Shown here: piece by piece, positions 46,699 to 56,038 of the stretch | Position numbering within the stretch: the stretch's first letter is position 1 | How the letters are laid out: every line of letters begins with the position of its first letter | Assembly: GCA_023630215.1 (NCBI GenBank) | Contig: JALPRQ010000001.1 | Location: 1,178,001-1,242,000, forward strand | Origin: Rhodobacteraceae bacterium NBU2976 | GTDB lineage: Bacteria; Pseudomonadota; Alphaproteobacteria; Rhodobacterales; Rhodobacteraceae | Reading direction: 5' to 3' | DNA: 64,000 bases | Translations under genes and position numbers: made by a program | The notes under the pieces: generated by a model | The model's input: only the letters and a program-made list of their open reading frames with translations | The model's database searches: none | What the model was told of the DNA's origin: nothing

Positions 46699-46917
46699 TT
46701 ACATTTTGCCTTTTGGTGCGCCGTATTCGGCGATGAAGTCGCGAAACACCACGTCCAACTTGTCGGCGTCGGCATAATCGTCCAACCGCTCTAACAGCAC
46801 CGTCAGCAGGTAGTTATTGCCGAGGTTATAGGCCTCGTTCAGTGCCCGAAGACGCGCGTAGGCGTCCTCGGTCAGGTTCATTGAGCGCCGGACTGGCAGG
46901 GTCAGACGCTTCGCCAT
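46699..46917 (-). CDS. 72-aa protein of the fad operon, function unknown
   Basis: A small soluble helical protein starting at ATG 46917, which overlaps the acyl-CoA dehydrogenase stop (TGATG). It begins [20 protein letters not shown] and continues with ARLRALNEAYNLGNNYLLTV. The N-terminal strand plus helices resemble the size and shape of a ribbon-helix-helix protein, but no confident domain is recognised. Translational coupling argues it is a real gene. It could be a small regulator or a chaperone for the dehydrogenase. Confidence 0.7.
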   Translation of the reverse strand: MAKRLTLPVRRSMNLTEDAYARLRALNEAYNLGNNYLLTVLLERLDDYADADKLDVVFRDFIAEYGAPKGKM

Positions 46918-48695
46918 CAAAACGCTTCAGCGGCCAGCGACATCACCGGCTCGGCACCCGACTGGATGCGGGCCAGACAGAGCGCTGTTTCCGGCAGTTG
47001 CCGCGCCATATAATAGCGTCCGGTCGCCAGTTTGTTCTCGTAAAATGCCGTGTCGGAGGCGCCATTTTCCAAGGCTTCCATCGACGCTTTGGCCATCTGC
47101 GCCCACATCAGACCCAAGCAGACATGCCCGAACAGGTGCATGAAGTCGCTGGACCCGGCCAGTGCCGCGTGCGGGTTTTTCATACCTTCCTGCATGAAAT
47201 ACATCGCTGCTGCTTGCAGATCCTTGGACCCGGCTTTGAGCGGGTCGAGGAAATCGCGTTTCAGTTCGGCGTTGCCTTCGTTCTCCTTGATGAAGGATTT
47301 TACGATATCAAAGAACGCCATCACATGCTTGCCGCCGTCTGCCGCCAGTTTGCGACCCACAAGGTCCAGCGCCTGAACGCCGTTAGCGCCTTCGTAAATC
47401 ATCGGGATGCGGGCATCGCGCACAAACTGGCTGGCGCCAGTTTCTTCGATATAGCCGTGACCGCCGTAAAGCTGTTGCGCCTTGACGGTGCTGTCAAAGC
47501 CTTTGTCCGTCAGAAACCCCTTGATGACTGGGGTCAGCAGAGAGATCAGCCCTTCGGCATCCGCATCATGGGCGCGGGCAGCGCGGTCGATCAGGGTGCC
47601 GCCGTAAAGGATAAAGGCGCGTCCGCCCTCGACAAAAGATTTCTGGTCCATCAGGGCGCGACGCACGTCGGGATGGACGATAATCGGGTCCGCCGGACCT
47701 TCCGGGTTCTTCGGGCCGGTCACATCACGGCCTTGCAGCCGTTCCTTGGCATAGGCAGCGGCGTTTTCATAGGCCACAGCCGCCATTGCAACCCCTTGAA
47801 GACCCACGGAAATCCGGGCTTCGTTCATCATGGTGAACATAGCGCGGAGGCCCTTGTGCTCCTCACCCAGCAGATAACCGGTAGAGCCGTCATAGTTCAT
47901 AACACAGGTAGAGGACCCGTGAATGCCCATCTTCTCTTCCAGTTTGGAACAGACGACGTTGTTATGGTTGCCGAGCGAACCATCCTCGTTGACGATAAAT
48001 TTCGGCACGATGAACAGGGAAATCCCCTTCACGCCATCCGGACCGCCGGGGATTTTCGCCAGCACCAGGTGTATGATGTTTTCGGCCATGTCGTGATCGC
48101 CTGAAGAGATGAAAATCTTCGTCCCGGTGATCGCATAGGTCCCATCGTCCTGTGGCACGGCCTTGGTGCGCAACAGGCCCAGATCGGTGCCGGAATGCGG
48201 CTCCGTCAGGTTCATGGTTGCGGTCCATTCGGCGGTGACCATTTTCGGCAGGAAGGTGTTTTTCTGTTCTTCGGTCCCGTAAGCATGGATCGTTGAATAG
48301 GCGCCATGCGTCAGGCCAGCATACATGTTGAGACCCATATTTGCAGACACCTGCATTTCGCCCACGGCGGCGGACAGGATATAGGGCATGCCTTGCCCGC
48401 CATATTCCGGATCACAATCCAGCGTCGGCCAGCCGCCTTCGCGGAGCTGATCAAAAGCTTCCTTGAACCCTGTCGGTGTGCGAACGACACCGTTTTCCAG
48501 ACGGCACCCTTCGACATCGCCGATATGGTTCAGTGGGTGAAGTACATCGCGGCAGAGCTTGCCGGATTCTTCCAGCACGGCCGAGGTAAAGTCGGGTTCC
48601 AGCTCGTCATAGCCCGGAATGTCACTGTCCTGCACCTTGAGGACATCGTGAAGAATGAAGTGGAAATCCTTGAGGGGCGGGGTGTAGGTTGTCAT
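46917..48695 (-). CDS. Acyl-CoA dehydrogenase, long (DmdC-like) type
   Basis: A 592-aa flavoenzyme of the long acyl-CoA dehydrogenase type with extra N- and C-terminal domains, the architecture shared by roseobacterial DmdC and fatty-acid FadE-like enzymes. Family blocks are [53 protein letters not shown] and [17 protein letters not shown]. The operon with thiolase and FadJ points to fatty acyl-CoA rather than 3-methylmercaptopropionyl-CoA. Electrons would go to EtfBA, encoded at 13-14.8 kb. It starts 12 bases after the merR stop. Confidence 0.9.
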   Translation of the reverse strand: MTTYTPPLKDFHFILHDVLKVQDSDIPGYDELEPDFTSAVLEESGKLCRDVLHPLNHIGDVEGCRLENGVVRTPTGFKEAFDQLREGGWPTLDCDPEYGGQGMPYILSAAVGEMQVSANMGLNMYAGLTHGAYSTIHAYGTEEQKNTFLPKMVTAEWTATMNLTEPHSGTDLGLLRTKAVPQDDGTYAITGTKIFISSGDHDMAENIIHLVLAKIPGGPDGVKGISLFIVPKFIVNEDGSLGNHNNVVCSKLEEKMGIHGSSTCVMNYDGSTGYLLGEEHKGLRAMFTMMNEARISVGLQGVAMAAVAYENAAAYAKERLQGRDVTGPKNPEGPADPIIVHPDVRRALMDQKSFVEGGRAFILYGGTLIDRAARAHDADAEGLISLLTPVIKGFLTDKGFDSTVKAQQLYGGHGYIEETGASQFVRDARIPMIYEGANGVQALDLVGRKLAADGGKHVMAFFDIVKSFIKENEGNAELKRDFLDPLKAGSKDLQAAAMYFMQEGMKNPHAALAGSSDFMHLFGHVCLGLMWAQMAKASMEALENGASDTAFYENKLATGRYYMARQLPETALCLARIQSGAEPVMSLAAEAF

Positions 48696-48707
48696 TCGGG
48701 CCTCCGG

Positions 48708-49106
48708 TTATTCTGCGGCGAGCTTAACACCGCGGTGTGACAGTTCGGTTTCGAACCATGTCAGCTGTTCTTTGAGATCGTCGATGGCTTCGTTCAGCTC
48801 GTCGCGCTGTTCTTCCATGACCTGCAAGCGTTCCTGCGCCAATTCATAGGTTTTGGTCAGCTGTGTCGTCTGCTGATCCCCCAGATCATAGAGGTTCAAG
48901 AGCTGACGAATTTCTTCGAGGCTGAATCCAAACCGTTTGCCCTGCAGGATCAGTTTCAGGCGGGCGCGGTCGCGTTTGGTGAACAGGCGTTTTTGACCCT
49001 CGCGGATCGGGAAAATCAATTCTTTGGCTTCGTAAAAACGTAATGTGCGGGGGGTAACATCAAATTTGTCGCACATCTGGCCGATGGTCATCAGATCGTC
49101 GGTCAT
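48708..49106 (-). CDS. LiuR-type MerR regulator of acyl-CoA degradation
   Basis: A 132-aa MerR-family regulator. ATG 49106 has GGAGAG upstream and gives MTDDLMTIGQMCDKFDVTPR, with TLRFYEAKELIFP for the HTH and wing. The C-terminal coiled coil (LQVMEEQRDELNEAIDDLKE) has no metal cysteines, as in LiuR-type sensors of acyl-CoA or branched-chain metabolites. It is the first gene of the seven-gene leftward operon, and two LiuR-like boxes lie 30-62 bases upstream. Confidence 0.87.
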   Translation of the reverse strand: MTDDLMTIGQMCDKFDVTPRTLRFYEAKELIFPIREGQKRLFTKRDRARLKLILQGKRFGFSLEEIRQLLNLYDLGDQQTTQLTKTYELAQERLQVMEEQRDELNEAIDDLKEQLTWFETELSHRGVKLAAE

Positions 49107-49135
49107 GAGGAGTCTCTCCATGGCTGCGGTTATCC

Positions 49136-49151
49136 TTTACGTCAACGTAAG
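49136..49151. promoter_or_regulatory. LiuR-like operator box 1
   Basis: TTTACGTCAACGTAAG contains the perfect dyad TTACGT-CA-ACGTAA and closely matches the TTTACGT-N2-ACGTAAA motif described for LiuR regulators. It lies 30 bases before the merR start codon. Confidence 0.75.
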
Positions 49152-49152
49152 G

Positions 49153-49168
49153 TTTACGTGAAGGTAAT
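49153..49168. promoter_or_regulatory. LiuR-like operator box 2
   Basis: TTTACGTGAAGGTAAT is a second, degenerate copy of the same dyad (TTACGT-GA-AGGTAA, one mismatch), 17 bases from box 1 start to start. Tandem sites of graded strength suggest cooperative binding. Confidence 0.6.
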
Positions 49169-49270
49169 GCAACTCACGGTTTCGTGAACGTCGCGTCAAC
49201 CTGCGGGTTGGCAGGCTGATGGCGATATACAGCATTTCAAGATAATTTTGACCAACCGCAGAACGCGCAG

Positions 49271-49540
49271 TTATGCGCACCCGTGGGTCACTTTCGCGTC
49301 GATACAGGCGGGCTGTTTGCCGTGCACCCGTGTCGGTGAGGGAGGATATTTTGCCAGAAATTTCGCGGGTCGATGCGGACGGCGGGTGAAATCGCCGCCG
49401 CAATTCGGGCATTTGCCACCAAGGCGCGTTTCCACACAGTCGGCACAGAATGTGCATTCGAACGTGCAGATCATCGCATCCGTCGCCTCGGGGGGCAGGT
49501 CTTTGTCACAGCATTCGCAATTGGGTTTGAGTATCAGCAT
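49271..49540 (-). CDS. DUF1272 zinc-ribbon-like protein
   Basis: An 89-aa protein with the DUF1272 cysteine pattern: CECCDKDLPPEATDAMICTF, then ECTFCADCVE and KCPNCGGDFTRRPHRP. The cysteines should bind one or two zinc ions. The C-terminal 20 residues (THGCA end) look like a variable tail. The function is unknown. It diverges from the GlxA-type regulator by 59 bases. Confidence 0.88.
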   Translation of the reverse strand: MLILKPNCECCDKDLPPEATDAMICTFECTFCADCVETRLGGKCPNCGGDFTRRPHRPAKFLAKYPPSPTRVHGKQPACIDAKVTHGCA

Positions 49541-49599
49541 GGTTTGGCTCCTTTCGATTTTCCTAGAATACGGAAATCGGATATGGCATAAATGACAGT

Positions 49600-50571
49600 A
49601 TGACCTCGAAACCTGCCAAACTGATCGTTTTTGTTGTCTTCCCCGGCGTGAAGTTGTTGGACCTGACAGGGCCGTTGCAGGTGTTTTCGGATGCGGTGCT
49701 GTTTCAAAAGGCCGGGTATGAGGTCAAAGTCGTGTCCCGAACTGGCGGGATGATCGCCAGCGACACCCCGATGCCCGTCACCACGATGCCACTCGGGGAT
49801 GTGACGGGCCGGATTGATACGCTGATCATCGCTGGGGGTGGCGGCGTATTTGAGGCGGTCAAAGATACGCGTTTCCTTGATGAAATTCGGCTTCTGGCCG
49901 GCCGCAGTCGGCGCATCGGGTCCATTTGCACCGGCGCCTTTGCGTTGGCGCATGCGGGATTACTGTCAGGACGTCGCGCCGTCACGCATTGGAAGTCTTG
50001 CGATTTGTTGCGGGACAGTTTCGCGGATATTGACGTAGAGGAGGATGCGATTTTTGTCCGGGACGGGGACATCTGGACTTCCGCAGGGGTGACCGCGGGG
50101 ATCGATATGAGTCTGGCGATGGTGGCGGACGATATTGGCCGCGCAGCGGCGTTGGCGCTGGCGCGGAACCTTGTTTGTTACATGGTGCGCCCGGGTGGGC
50201 AGTCGCAGTTCAGCACGTCACTACAGTATCAACTGGAAAGCGCGTCAGGCCGGTTCGAAGCGCTGAACGCCTGGATCGCGGACAATCTGGAATCCCCACT
50301 GACGGTAGAGGATTTGGCGGAAAAGGCGATGATGAGCCCCCGCAATTTCGCCCGCCTGTATCGCGCGGAAACCGGGATCACCCCTGCCAAAGCGGTGGAG
50401 GGGATGCGGGTGGAGGCCGCCTGCCGTCTGCTGGAGGAATCCGACTTGCCGCTCGCCATAATTGCCAGTCGCTGCGGGTTTCATGATGATGAACGGTTCC
50501 GCCGCGCCTTCACCCGGGCACTTAATATCGCGCCCGGGGAATATCGTCAGCGTTTCGGTCGCGCCGCCTGA
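49600..50571 (+). CDS. GlxA-family transcriptional regulator (DJ-1/PfpI plus AraC)
   Basis: A 323-aa regulator. Residues 1 to about 190 are a DJ-1/PfpI-like domain with the elbow Cys in GSICTGAFALAHAGLL. The C-terminal AraC domain has two HTHs, the second ending AIIASRCGFHDDERFRRAFTR. Family members control amine, carnitine, choline and related catabolism; the ligand here is unknown. Its TGA stop abuts the TCA (stop) of convergent mntX. Confidence 0.9.
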   Translation: MTSKPAKLIVFVVFPGVKLLDLTGPLQVFSDAVLFQKAGYEVKVVSRTGGMIASDTPMPVTTMPLGDVTGRIDTLIIAGGGGVFEAVKDTRFLDEIRLLAGRSRRIGSICTGAFALAHAGLLSGRRAVTHWKSCDLLRDSFADIDVEEDAIFVRDGDIWTSAGVTAGIDMSLAMVADDIGRAAALALARNLVCYMVRPGGQSQFSTSLQYQLESASGRFEALNAWIADNLESPLTVEDLAEKAMMSPRNFARLYRAETGITPAKAVEGMRVEAACRLLEESDLPLAIIASRCGFHDDERFRRAFTRALNIAPGEYRQRFGRAA

Positions 50572-51717
50572 TCAGTTCATGAAGCCGGGTGCAAACAGGT
50601 AGAACCCGTAGCCCACAATCACCGCCGGGATGGTGGAATAAAGCGTCGCCATGATCGCTGCCTTGGGGTTAAGCGCTATCGCGGGGAAGAGCGCATCACC
50701 GTCGTTGGAAATCGCATTACCGATCAGTGCGGCAAAGGGGATCAGCCCGTTAATATAGAGCGTCGTTACCAGCACCTGCGGCCCACATCCCGGGATCAAC
50801 CCGATCAGGATCCCCATCAGCGGCAAGAGGGGTGCCACCGAGGCGAACAGGGTTTGCAAATCCACGCCGGTGAAGGTCACAATATAATCATAGGCAAGAT
50901 ACGCCCCGATCACCCAGACGGAGATGAAGCTCGTTTCCTCGGCCGCGCGAGTGAGGGGGGAGTCATTCTGATGTGTCATTGCCTGCACCGGCGAGGTTGC
51001 CCAGATAAAGAGCCCAATCGCGGTTCCGAACAGTCCTGTCAGCGGCAGCAGCAGGCCGTAAGTTGCCTCTAGATCAACCTGCGCAAGCTGCGAGACACCC
51101 ATGATCAGGCCCGGCACGACCATCGCGACGTAGATCACGTCTTTCCAACGTGTGCGCCCAATAAACGGGGCAAGGTCACAGCTGGCAACGGCCCGACCGC
51201 GGTAATCAAAACTGTTATAGCGATCAACAAGATAGCCTGTAAGGATACCCACGACGAAGGACAGCGGCAGCACCACCAGTGCAGCATCGGGACGGGTCGC
51301 GATCAGCAGGAAAGCGGCGTCCCCCATCGTTGCCGTCAGCGTTGCCACAACTGCGCCGAAACCTACATTGCCAGACGTATAGGCCGCCACCACCACGACC
51401 GCGCCACCACAGCCGGGGATCGCCCCCAACAGCGCCGCCATTGGCACCTGAAAACCGCGTGCGTTACGCAACGCCTCTCCGAGATTGAAGTTGAACAGGC
51501 GTTCGGCCCCGTAAAAGATCAGCAGGGTTGTCGCCACGAAGGCCGAGACCTGCACATAGGCGTCCGTCATCAAGCCGCGGGTCAACGCTCCCAGTTCGCC
51601 GGGCGCGGCAGCTAGCGCCAGAAATGCCAATGCCACCAGCAGTCGTTTCAGGCGAAACGGGCCGATTTTTTCGGGCAAACCGAAGGTGGATTTTTCTGTG
51701 ACGATGTCCGTCGGCAT
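50572..51717 (-). CDS. mntX: MntX-type putative manganese transporter
   Basis: A 381-aa protein with about ten membrane helices and two copies of an IPGCG motif (residues 100-104 and about 315-320), each opening an inverted repeat unit (AIPGCGGAVVVVAA, LIPGCGPQVLVTT). This fits the MntX/ArsP_2-like family, which in roseobacters was described as a manganese uptake system. A Fur/Mur-like dyad lies 18-40 bases upstream of the start. If the family name fails, a heavy-metal permease of the same fold is the alternative. Confidence 0.75.
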   Translation of the reverse strand: MPTDIVTEKSTFGLPEKIGPFRLKRLLVALAFLALAAAPGELGALTRGLMTDAYVQVSAFVATTLLIFYGAERLFNFNLGEALRNARGFQVPMAALLGAIPGCGGAVVVVAAYTSGNVGFGAVVATLTATMGDAAFLLIATRPDAALVVLPLSFVVGILTGYLVDRYNSFDYRGRAVASCDLAPFIGRTRWKDVIYVAMVVPGLIMGVSQLAQVDLEATYGLLLPLTGLFGTAIGLFIWATSPVQAMTHQNDSPLTRAAEETSFISVWVIGAYLAYDYIVTFTGVDLQTLFASVAPLLPLMGILIGLIPGCGPQVLVTTLYINGLIPFAALIGNAISNDGDALFPAIALNPKAAIMATLYSTIPAVIVGYGFYLFAPGFMN

Positions 51718-51734
51718 ATTGTTTAATCCTGCAC

Positions 51735-51757
51735 TTGCGAATTATTCTCAATTGCAA
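51735..51757. promoter_or_regulatory. Mur/Fur-like box upstream of mntX
   Basis: TTGCGAAT...AATTGCAA forms an imperfect 23-base dyad with TTGC/GCAA ends and an AT-rich core, the size of Fur-family sites. Mur represses manganese uptake genes in alphaproteobacteria. Confidence 0.5.
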
Positions 51758-51828
51758 GATAGTGATTTGGCTGGAATATGCAAGCAGAATCATAACACAT
51801 TCACCATTCAGTGAGATCGGGGCAAGGC

Positions 51829-53166
51829 ATGAGCACAGAAAACGAGCAGATCACCAGCAAACGGGTGTTGAATGTCGCGATCCCGATTGTGATCTCTAAT
51901 GCGACTTATCCCATCCTTGGAGCCGTTGATACGGGCGTGGTCGGCCAGATTGGTGAGGCCGCCCCGATAGGCGCAGTGGGCATCGGGGCGATCACGCTGT
52001 CGATGGTGTTCTGGATCTTTGGCTTCTTGCGGATGGGCACAACGGGGTTGGTTGCGCAGGCCCGCGGGTCCGGCGATGTTGGTGAAACCGGCGCGCTTTT
52101 GGTGCGGGGCTTGATGATTGGGTTCGCGGGCGGGCTGCTGTTTATTCTGCTGCAACTGCCGTTATTCTGGGGGGCGTTCCAAATCTCGCCCGCATCACCG
52201 GAAGTCGAAGCGCTGGCACGTGACTATCTTGGCATTCGTATCTGGGGAGGGCCGGCGGCGATTGCGCTTTACGCGATTACCGGCTGGCTGATCGCGCTGG
52301 AACGCACGCGGGCGGTGCTGGTCCTTCAGGTGTTTATCAACGGCATGAATATCGTGCTTGATCTGTGGTTTGTCCTTGGACTCGATTGGGGTGTCGAGGG
52401 GGTGGCGATTGCCACGCTGATCTCGGAATGGAGCGGCTTGCTGCTGGGGCTCTGGCTGTGTAGGGCGGCCTTTGCCGGAGATCAGTGGCGCGATTGGGCG
52501 CGGGTATTTGACCGGGTAAAAATCAAACGCATGGCGGTGGTGAATACGGATATCATGATCCGCTCGCTGCTGTTGCAGGCCAGTTTCCTGAGTTTCATGT
52601 TCCTTGGTGCGGGGCTGGGGGATGTGACACTCGCCTCGAACCAGATCTTGATGCAATTTGTTTCGATTACGGCCTTTGCGCTGGATGGGTTCGCCTTCGC
52701 AGCCGAGGCTTTGGTGGGTCAGGCGCTGGGCGCAAAGAACCGGGCACAATTGCGCCGCGCCGCGCTGCTGTCCAGTTACTGGGCCTTTGGATCGGCGATT
52801 GTGTTGGCGCTTGGGTTCGCGTTGATCGGGCCGTGGATGATCGATGTCATGTCCAAAGCCCCCGAAGTTCAGGTTGAGGCACGGGTTTACCTTTGGTGGA
52901 TGATCCTGTTCCCGCTGATTGGCCTGCCCAGCTGGATGTTCGATGGGATATTTATCGGGGCGACCCGCACGCGCGATATGCGCGTGGCGATGTTCCAGTC
53001 GGTTGTTGTTTACACCGTCAGCCTGATCGTGACGGTGCCATTGCTGGGGAACCACGGGCTGTGGTTGTCGATGTTCATCTTCGTGGTTGCGCGCGCGCTG
53101 ACGCTCTGGCGGTATTATCCGGGGTTAGAGGCAGAGGCGACATCACCAAATATATCCAATGCCTGA
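51829..53166 (+). CDS. MATE-family efflux transporter (DinF-like)
   Basis: A 445-aa protein with about 12 helices. Start ATG 51829 (MSTENEQITSKRVL). N-lobe signatures are IPIVISNATYPILGAVDTGV and LRMGTTGLVAQA; the C-lobe has ALDGFAFAAEALVGQALGAK, typical of the DinF branch. The first lobe lacks a clear signal for sodium versus proton coupling. The substrate is unknown. It converges with the secreted orphan downstream and diverges from mntX. Confidence 0.9.
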   Translation: MSTENEQITSKRVLNVAIPIVISNATYPILGAVDTGVVGQIGEAAPIGAVGIGAITLSMVFWIFGFLRMGTTGLVAQARGSGDVGETGALLVRGLMIGFAGGLLFILLQLPLFWGAFQISPASPEVEALARDYLGIRIWGGPAAIALYAITGWLIALERTRAVLVLQVFINGMNIVLDLWFVLGLDWGVEGVAIATLISEWSGLLLGLWLCRAAFAGDQWRDWARVFDRVKIKRMAVVNTDIMIRSLLLQASFLSFMFLGAGLGDVTLASNQILMQFVSITAFALDGFAFAAEALVGQALGAKNRAQLRRAALLSSYWAFGSAIVLALGFALIGPWMIDVMSKAPEVQVEARVYLWWMILFPLIGLPSWMFDGIFIGATRTRDMRVAMFQSVVVYTVSLIVTVPLLGNHGLWLSMFIFVVARALTLWRYYPGLEAEATSPNISNA

Positions 53167-53229
53167 CCCCGGATCGTTTGCCAGCTGATCATTTTCAAAG
53201 GCCCGACGGAGTATTTGAAGCGTGGATTC

Positions 53230-54147
53230 CTAGCGAATAATCGCAGAACAATCCGGGGAAATGGTGAAACCGGCGTCTGTCCCGGCGATTTCGACAAGGG
53301 TTACGCTTGGGCTGCAATCCTCACTCACGAAGAAGGGGACTTCGAACAATGTCTTTCCCAACCGGAAAGCAATACGATACTGACCTGTCATGGAGAGCCG
53401 ATACGTATAGGTGCCGGTTTGATCCCCCCTTGAAAGATTAATAAGATTCCAAGGGATATCGGTGGCATTTTCATTTGGCGTGATGGTGACTGGAACGGTT
53501 GCCAACAGGACAGGATCAGATTTGGAGTTCAAAATCGTCGATACGCTGGTGGAATCGAAGGGCACCAGACTTCCTTCATTTGTCACAAACAAGGGCACAT
53601 TGTTGTAGCCGCCGAGGCTCAGATACCATTGCGAGTCATACGGGAGCAGGATTTTCGAGCCATCGCATATTGTTGCGTTTCTTTCGGAGCTATCGAGAAT
53701 AATTTCTGATCCTGCATAATATTCGATTGTCCAAGCTGAAAACCCGTTTTCAACAACAGTCAGTTCGCGCAAATTCATTGTAAGCGTCGCGATATTGTTG
53801 TCTGTACCTAGGACGAGCGTGCTGGAAGGGATCATATCTTCGGCAAAGGTGACGAGCGCCTCGTCACTGAATTCAAGAAATATGGGAGAGTGATGCGCCT
53901 TCATTTCAAATTGGTAGGCACCGACAGTGACTTCTGACGTGCAATTCCCAAGATAGTAGGGGGTCGCATCCTTGTGTCCGGGGTAGGGCAGCATGTGTTG
54001 ATCGCAATCCGGCAACGCAACAAACCGGTCATTCTGCAGCAAGCGCCAATACCCGCAGAAATTTCCAAATTCTGTTTGAAAGGGAATAACCTGTGCAGAC
54101 AAAGATGACGCGACAATAGAAAAGAAAACAAAGAGAAACCTGAACAT
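53230..54147 (-). CDS. Secreted cysteine-bearing orphan protein
   Basis: A 305-aa protein with a signal peptide (MFRFLFVFFSIVASSLSAQ) and an excellent GGAGG ribosome site, so it is a real gene. Cysteines occur in NFCGYWRLL, PDCDQHM, GNCTSEV, TICDGSK, EDCSPSV and PDCSAII, suggesting disulfides. No domain is recognised; the chain is predicted beta-rich with no membrane helix after the signal. Its base composition is visibly more AT-rich than the neighbours, which hints at acquisition. It stands alone between the convergent MATE gene and arsC. Confidence 0.72.
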   Translation of the reverse strand: MFRFLFVFFSIVASSLSAQVIPFQTEFGNFCGYWRLLQNDRFVALPDCDQHMLPYPGHKDATPYYLGNCTSEVTVGAYQFEMKAHHSPIFLEFSDEALVTFAEDMIPSSTLVLGTDNNIATLTMNLRELTVVENGFSAWTIEYYAGSEIILDSSERNATICDGSKILLPYDSQWYLSLGGYNNVPLFVTNEGSLVPFDSTSVSTILNSKSDPVLLATVPVTITPNENATDIPWNLINLSRGDQTGTYTYRLSMTGQYRIAFRLGKTLFEVPFFVSEDCSPSVTLVEIAGTDAGFTISPDCSAIIR

Positions 54148-54187
54148 ATTATCCTCCTAAATATTCAACCTAGCATCTGTATTGAGG

Positions 54188-54535
54188 TTAGAGAATATCT
54201 TTCACCGTTTCTGGTGGGCGGCCAATCACGGCTTTGCCGTTGGCAAAGACAACTGGGCGTTCGATCAGTTCGGGATGCGCGACCATGGCGTCGATTAGTG
54301 AGTCATTGTCGGCGTCCTTCAGGTTCAGCTCCTTGTAAATCGTCTCACGTTTGCGGATAAAATCGGCAGCGTCGATTTCCAGCAATTCTAGCGCATGTAT
54401 CAGTTCATCGCGTGTTGGCACGTCGACCTTGTAGAAAATAACAACTGGATCCAGACCTGCATCCGTCAACAGCGCAAGCGTCTGGCGGGATTTGGAGCAG
54501 CGGGGGTTGTGCCAGATGATGGGTCTTACAGCCAT
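54188..54535 (-). CDS. arsC: Arsenate reductase (glutaredoxin-type) ArsC family
   Basis: A 115-aa ArsC/YfgD-family protein. The active Cys is in [11 protein letters not shown], the arginine-bearing loop is [20 protein letters not shown], and the fold length is standard. It reduces arsenate with glutathione in characterised members, but without arsB or acr3 nearby it may be a housekeeping YfgD-like form. It overlaps the pyrD 3' end by 10 bases. Confidence 0.88.
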   Translation of the reverse strand: MAVRPIIWHNPRCSKSRQTLALLTDAGLDPVVIFYKVDVPTRDELIHALELLEIDAADFIRKRETIYKELNLKDADNDSLIDAMVAHPELIERPVVFANGKAVIGRPPETVKDIL

Positions 54536-55569
54536 GGTTCTACCTGTGTGCCAACTGCTTGGGCGACCGAGTCAAACCCGTCGCGTTTTAATAAATCATC
54601 AAGACCGCGGGCAATATCAGCACCAAGCGTGATCCCATGAAAGACCATCGCTGTGTAGAGCTGAACCGCCGAGGCTCCGGCGCGAATTTTCGTATAAGCC
54701 TGCTCGGCCGAGCCAATCCCACCCACACCTATCAGCGGAAGCCGGGTTAGTGTGGACAAACGTGCAAGGATACGCGTGGATTTGTCAAACAGCGGTTGTC
54801 CAGACAAACCGCCAGCTTCGTCCTTGTGCGCGCTTTGTAGACCAGACCGGGAGAGAGTGGTGTTGGTCGCGATTATACCGCTGATCCCGGTGGCATGGGC
54901 AGCGGCGACAATGTCCTCAAGCTCGGTCTGCGACAGGTCTGGGGCGATTTTCAAAAAGATCGGCCGAGTGTACGTGTTTGCGTCCATCACACCTTGTAAC
55001 AGACTGACAAGGGCAGCTTTGCCCTGCAGGTCACGCAACTTCTCGGTATTTGGCGAGGAAACGTTGACCGTCGCAAAATCAACATACGCACCACAATGCG
55101 AAAGGACGGTGGCGAAATCGGCGGCGCGGTCCTCGCTGTCCTTGTTTGCGCCCAGATTGATCCCCAGAATGCCCTGAGGGTGAGTTGCGAGGCGCGTCGC
55201 GATCACCTCCATCCCGTCATTGTTAAAGCCAAACCTGTTGATTGCAGCACTGTCTTCGGTCAAGCGAAACAGGCGCGGGCGCGGGTTGCCCGGTTGCGGG
55301 CGCGGGGTGACTGCACCGATTTCCACGAATCCGAACCCGCTGGCCAGAAGTGGGCGCACGGCGGTTGCATTCTTGTCAAATCCTGCTGCCAGACCGACCG
55401 GATTGGGCAATTTGAGCCCGGCAATGTCCGTATCCAGTCGCGAGGAACGCACGGGCCCCGGGGTCGGAGTCAGGCCCAGTTGCAACGCCCGTAGCGCCAG
55501 CCCATGCGCCCGTTCCGGGTCGAGCGAGCGCATCAGCGGCATGCCAAATTTCTGTAACGCGGCCTTCAT
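54526..55569 (-). CDS. pyrD: Dihydroorotate dehydrogenase (quinone)
   Basis: Class 2 PyrD oxidises dihydroorotate to orotate and passes electrons to quinone at the inner membrane. ATG 55569 (AAGG 6 bases upstream) gives 347 aa. Evidence is [20 protein letters not shown], the catalytic Ser in [11 protein letters not shown], and the FMN segment [16 protein letters not shown]. The N-terminal helices are the quinone-channel extension. It overlaps the DUF952 stop by 4 bases. Confidence 0.96.
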   Translation of the reverse strand: MKAALQKFGMPLMRSLDPERAHGLALRALQLGLTPTPGPVRSSRLDTDIAGLKLPNPVGLAAGFDKNATAVRPLLASGFGFVEIGAVTPRPQPGNPRPRLFRLTEDSAAINRFGFNNDGMEVIATRLATHPQGILGINLGANKDSEDRAADFATVLSHCGAYVDFATVNVSSPNTEKLRDLQGKAALVSLLQGVMDANTYTRPIFLKIAPDLSQTELEDIVAAAHATGISGIIATNTTLSRSGLQSAHKDEAGGLSGQPLFDKSTRILARLSTLTRLPLIGVGGIGSAEQAYTKIRAGASAVQLYTAMVFHGITLGADIARGLDDLLKRDGFDSVAQAVGTQVEPWL

Positions 55570-55904
55570 CGCCATCCTTCAGGGAAAATGTGCCCCGTCT
55601 TGCCAAGCGGCAATGGCTTATCCCAGACGACGTCTGACAGGTGCAATGTACGGTATAGGTGCGGGAACAAAGCGCCGCCGCGAGAGAGTTCCCACCGCAA
55701 ATCTGGCACCATGCTATCGGTATCAATGCCCAGAAGTGTCAGGTCATCCTCACCGGCAAAATGTTTTTGTACGGTCTCCTCGACCTGCTCAGCGGTCGAG
55801 AAATGTATATACCCATCCGCGATATCGATCGGGGCGCCATCTGTTTGGCCATTGCTTTGCAGATCGGCCCATTCGTTCGCGCGGAAAACTTTGTAAATGA
55901 TCAT
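55566..55904 (-). CDS. DUF952-family protein
   Basis: A 112-aa protein with the DUF952 pattern: [40 protein letters not shown], and [18 protein letters not shown]. The fold is related to ADP-ribosyltransferase-like domains, but its function is unknown. It is first in a leftward unit with pyrD and arsC (4-base overlap with pyrD), a common context in Rhodobacteraceae. Confidence 0.88.
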   Translation of the reverse strand: MIIYKVFRANEWADLQSNGQTDGAPIDIADGYIHFSTAEQVEETVQKHFAGEDDLTLLGIDTDSMVPDLRWELSRGGALFPHLYRTLHLSDVVWDKPLPLGKTGHIFPEGWR

Positions 55905-56038
55905 GCCTCTTCATGATCCGGTGTAAATCACCCGTCAAGCATGAAGTATTTGTAGATTCAGCCGAGTTTCCGGTACGGCAGGTTTGCACGACTCAGGCTA
56001 AGGGTGTTTAATCCCCTCATCACACTTGGAGGGTACTC

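Noticed and set aside
46842-48104. 420-codon open frame on the plus strand
   Set aside because: Antisense to the acyl-CoA dehydrogenase gene, His/Arg/Gln-rich shadow composition.
55600-55613. TTGCCAAGCGGCAA resembling the palindromic repeats near 37.8 kb
   Set aside because: It lies inside the DUF952 coding sequence and shares only the TTGCCA/GGCAA arms; a chance match is likely.
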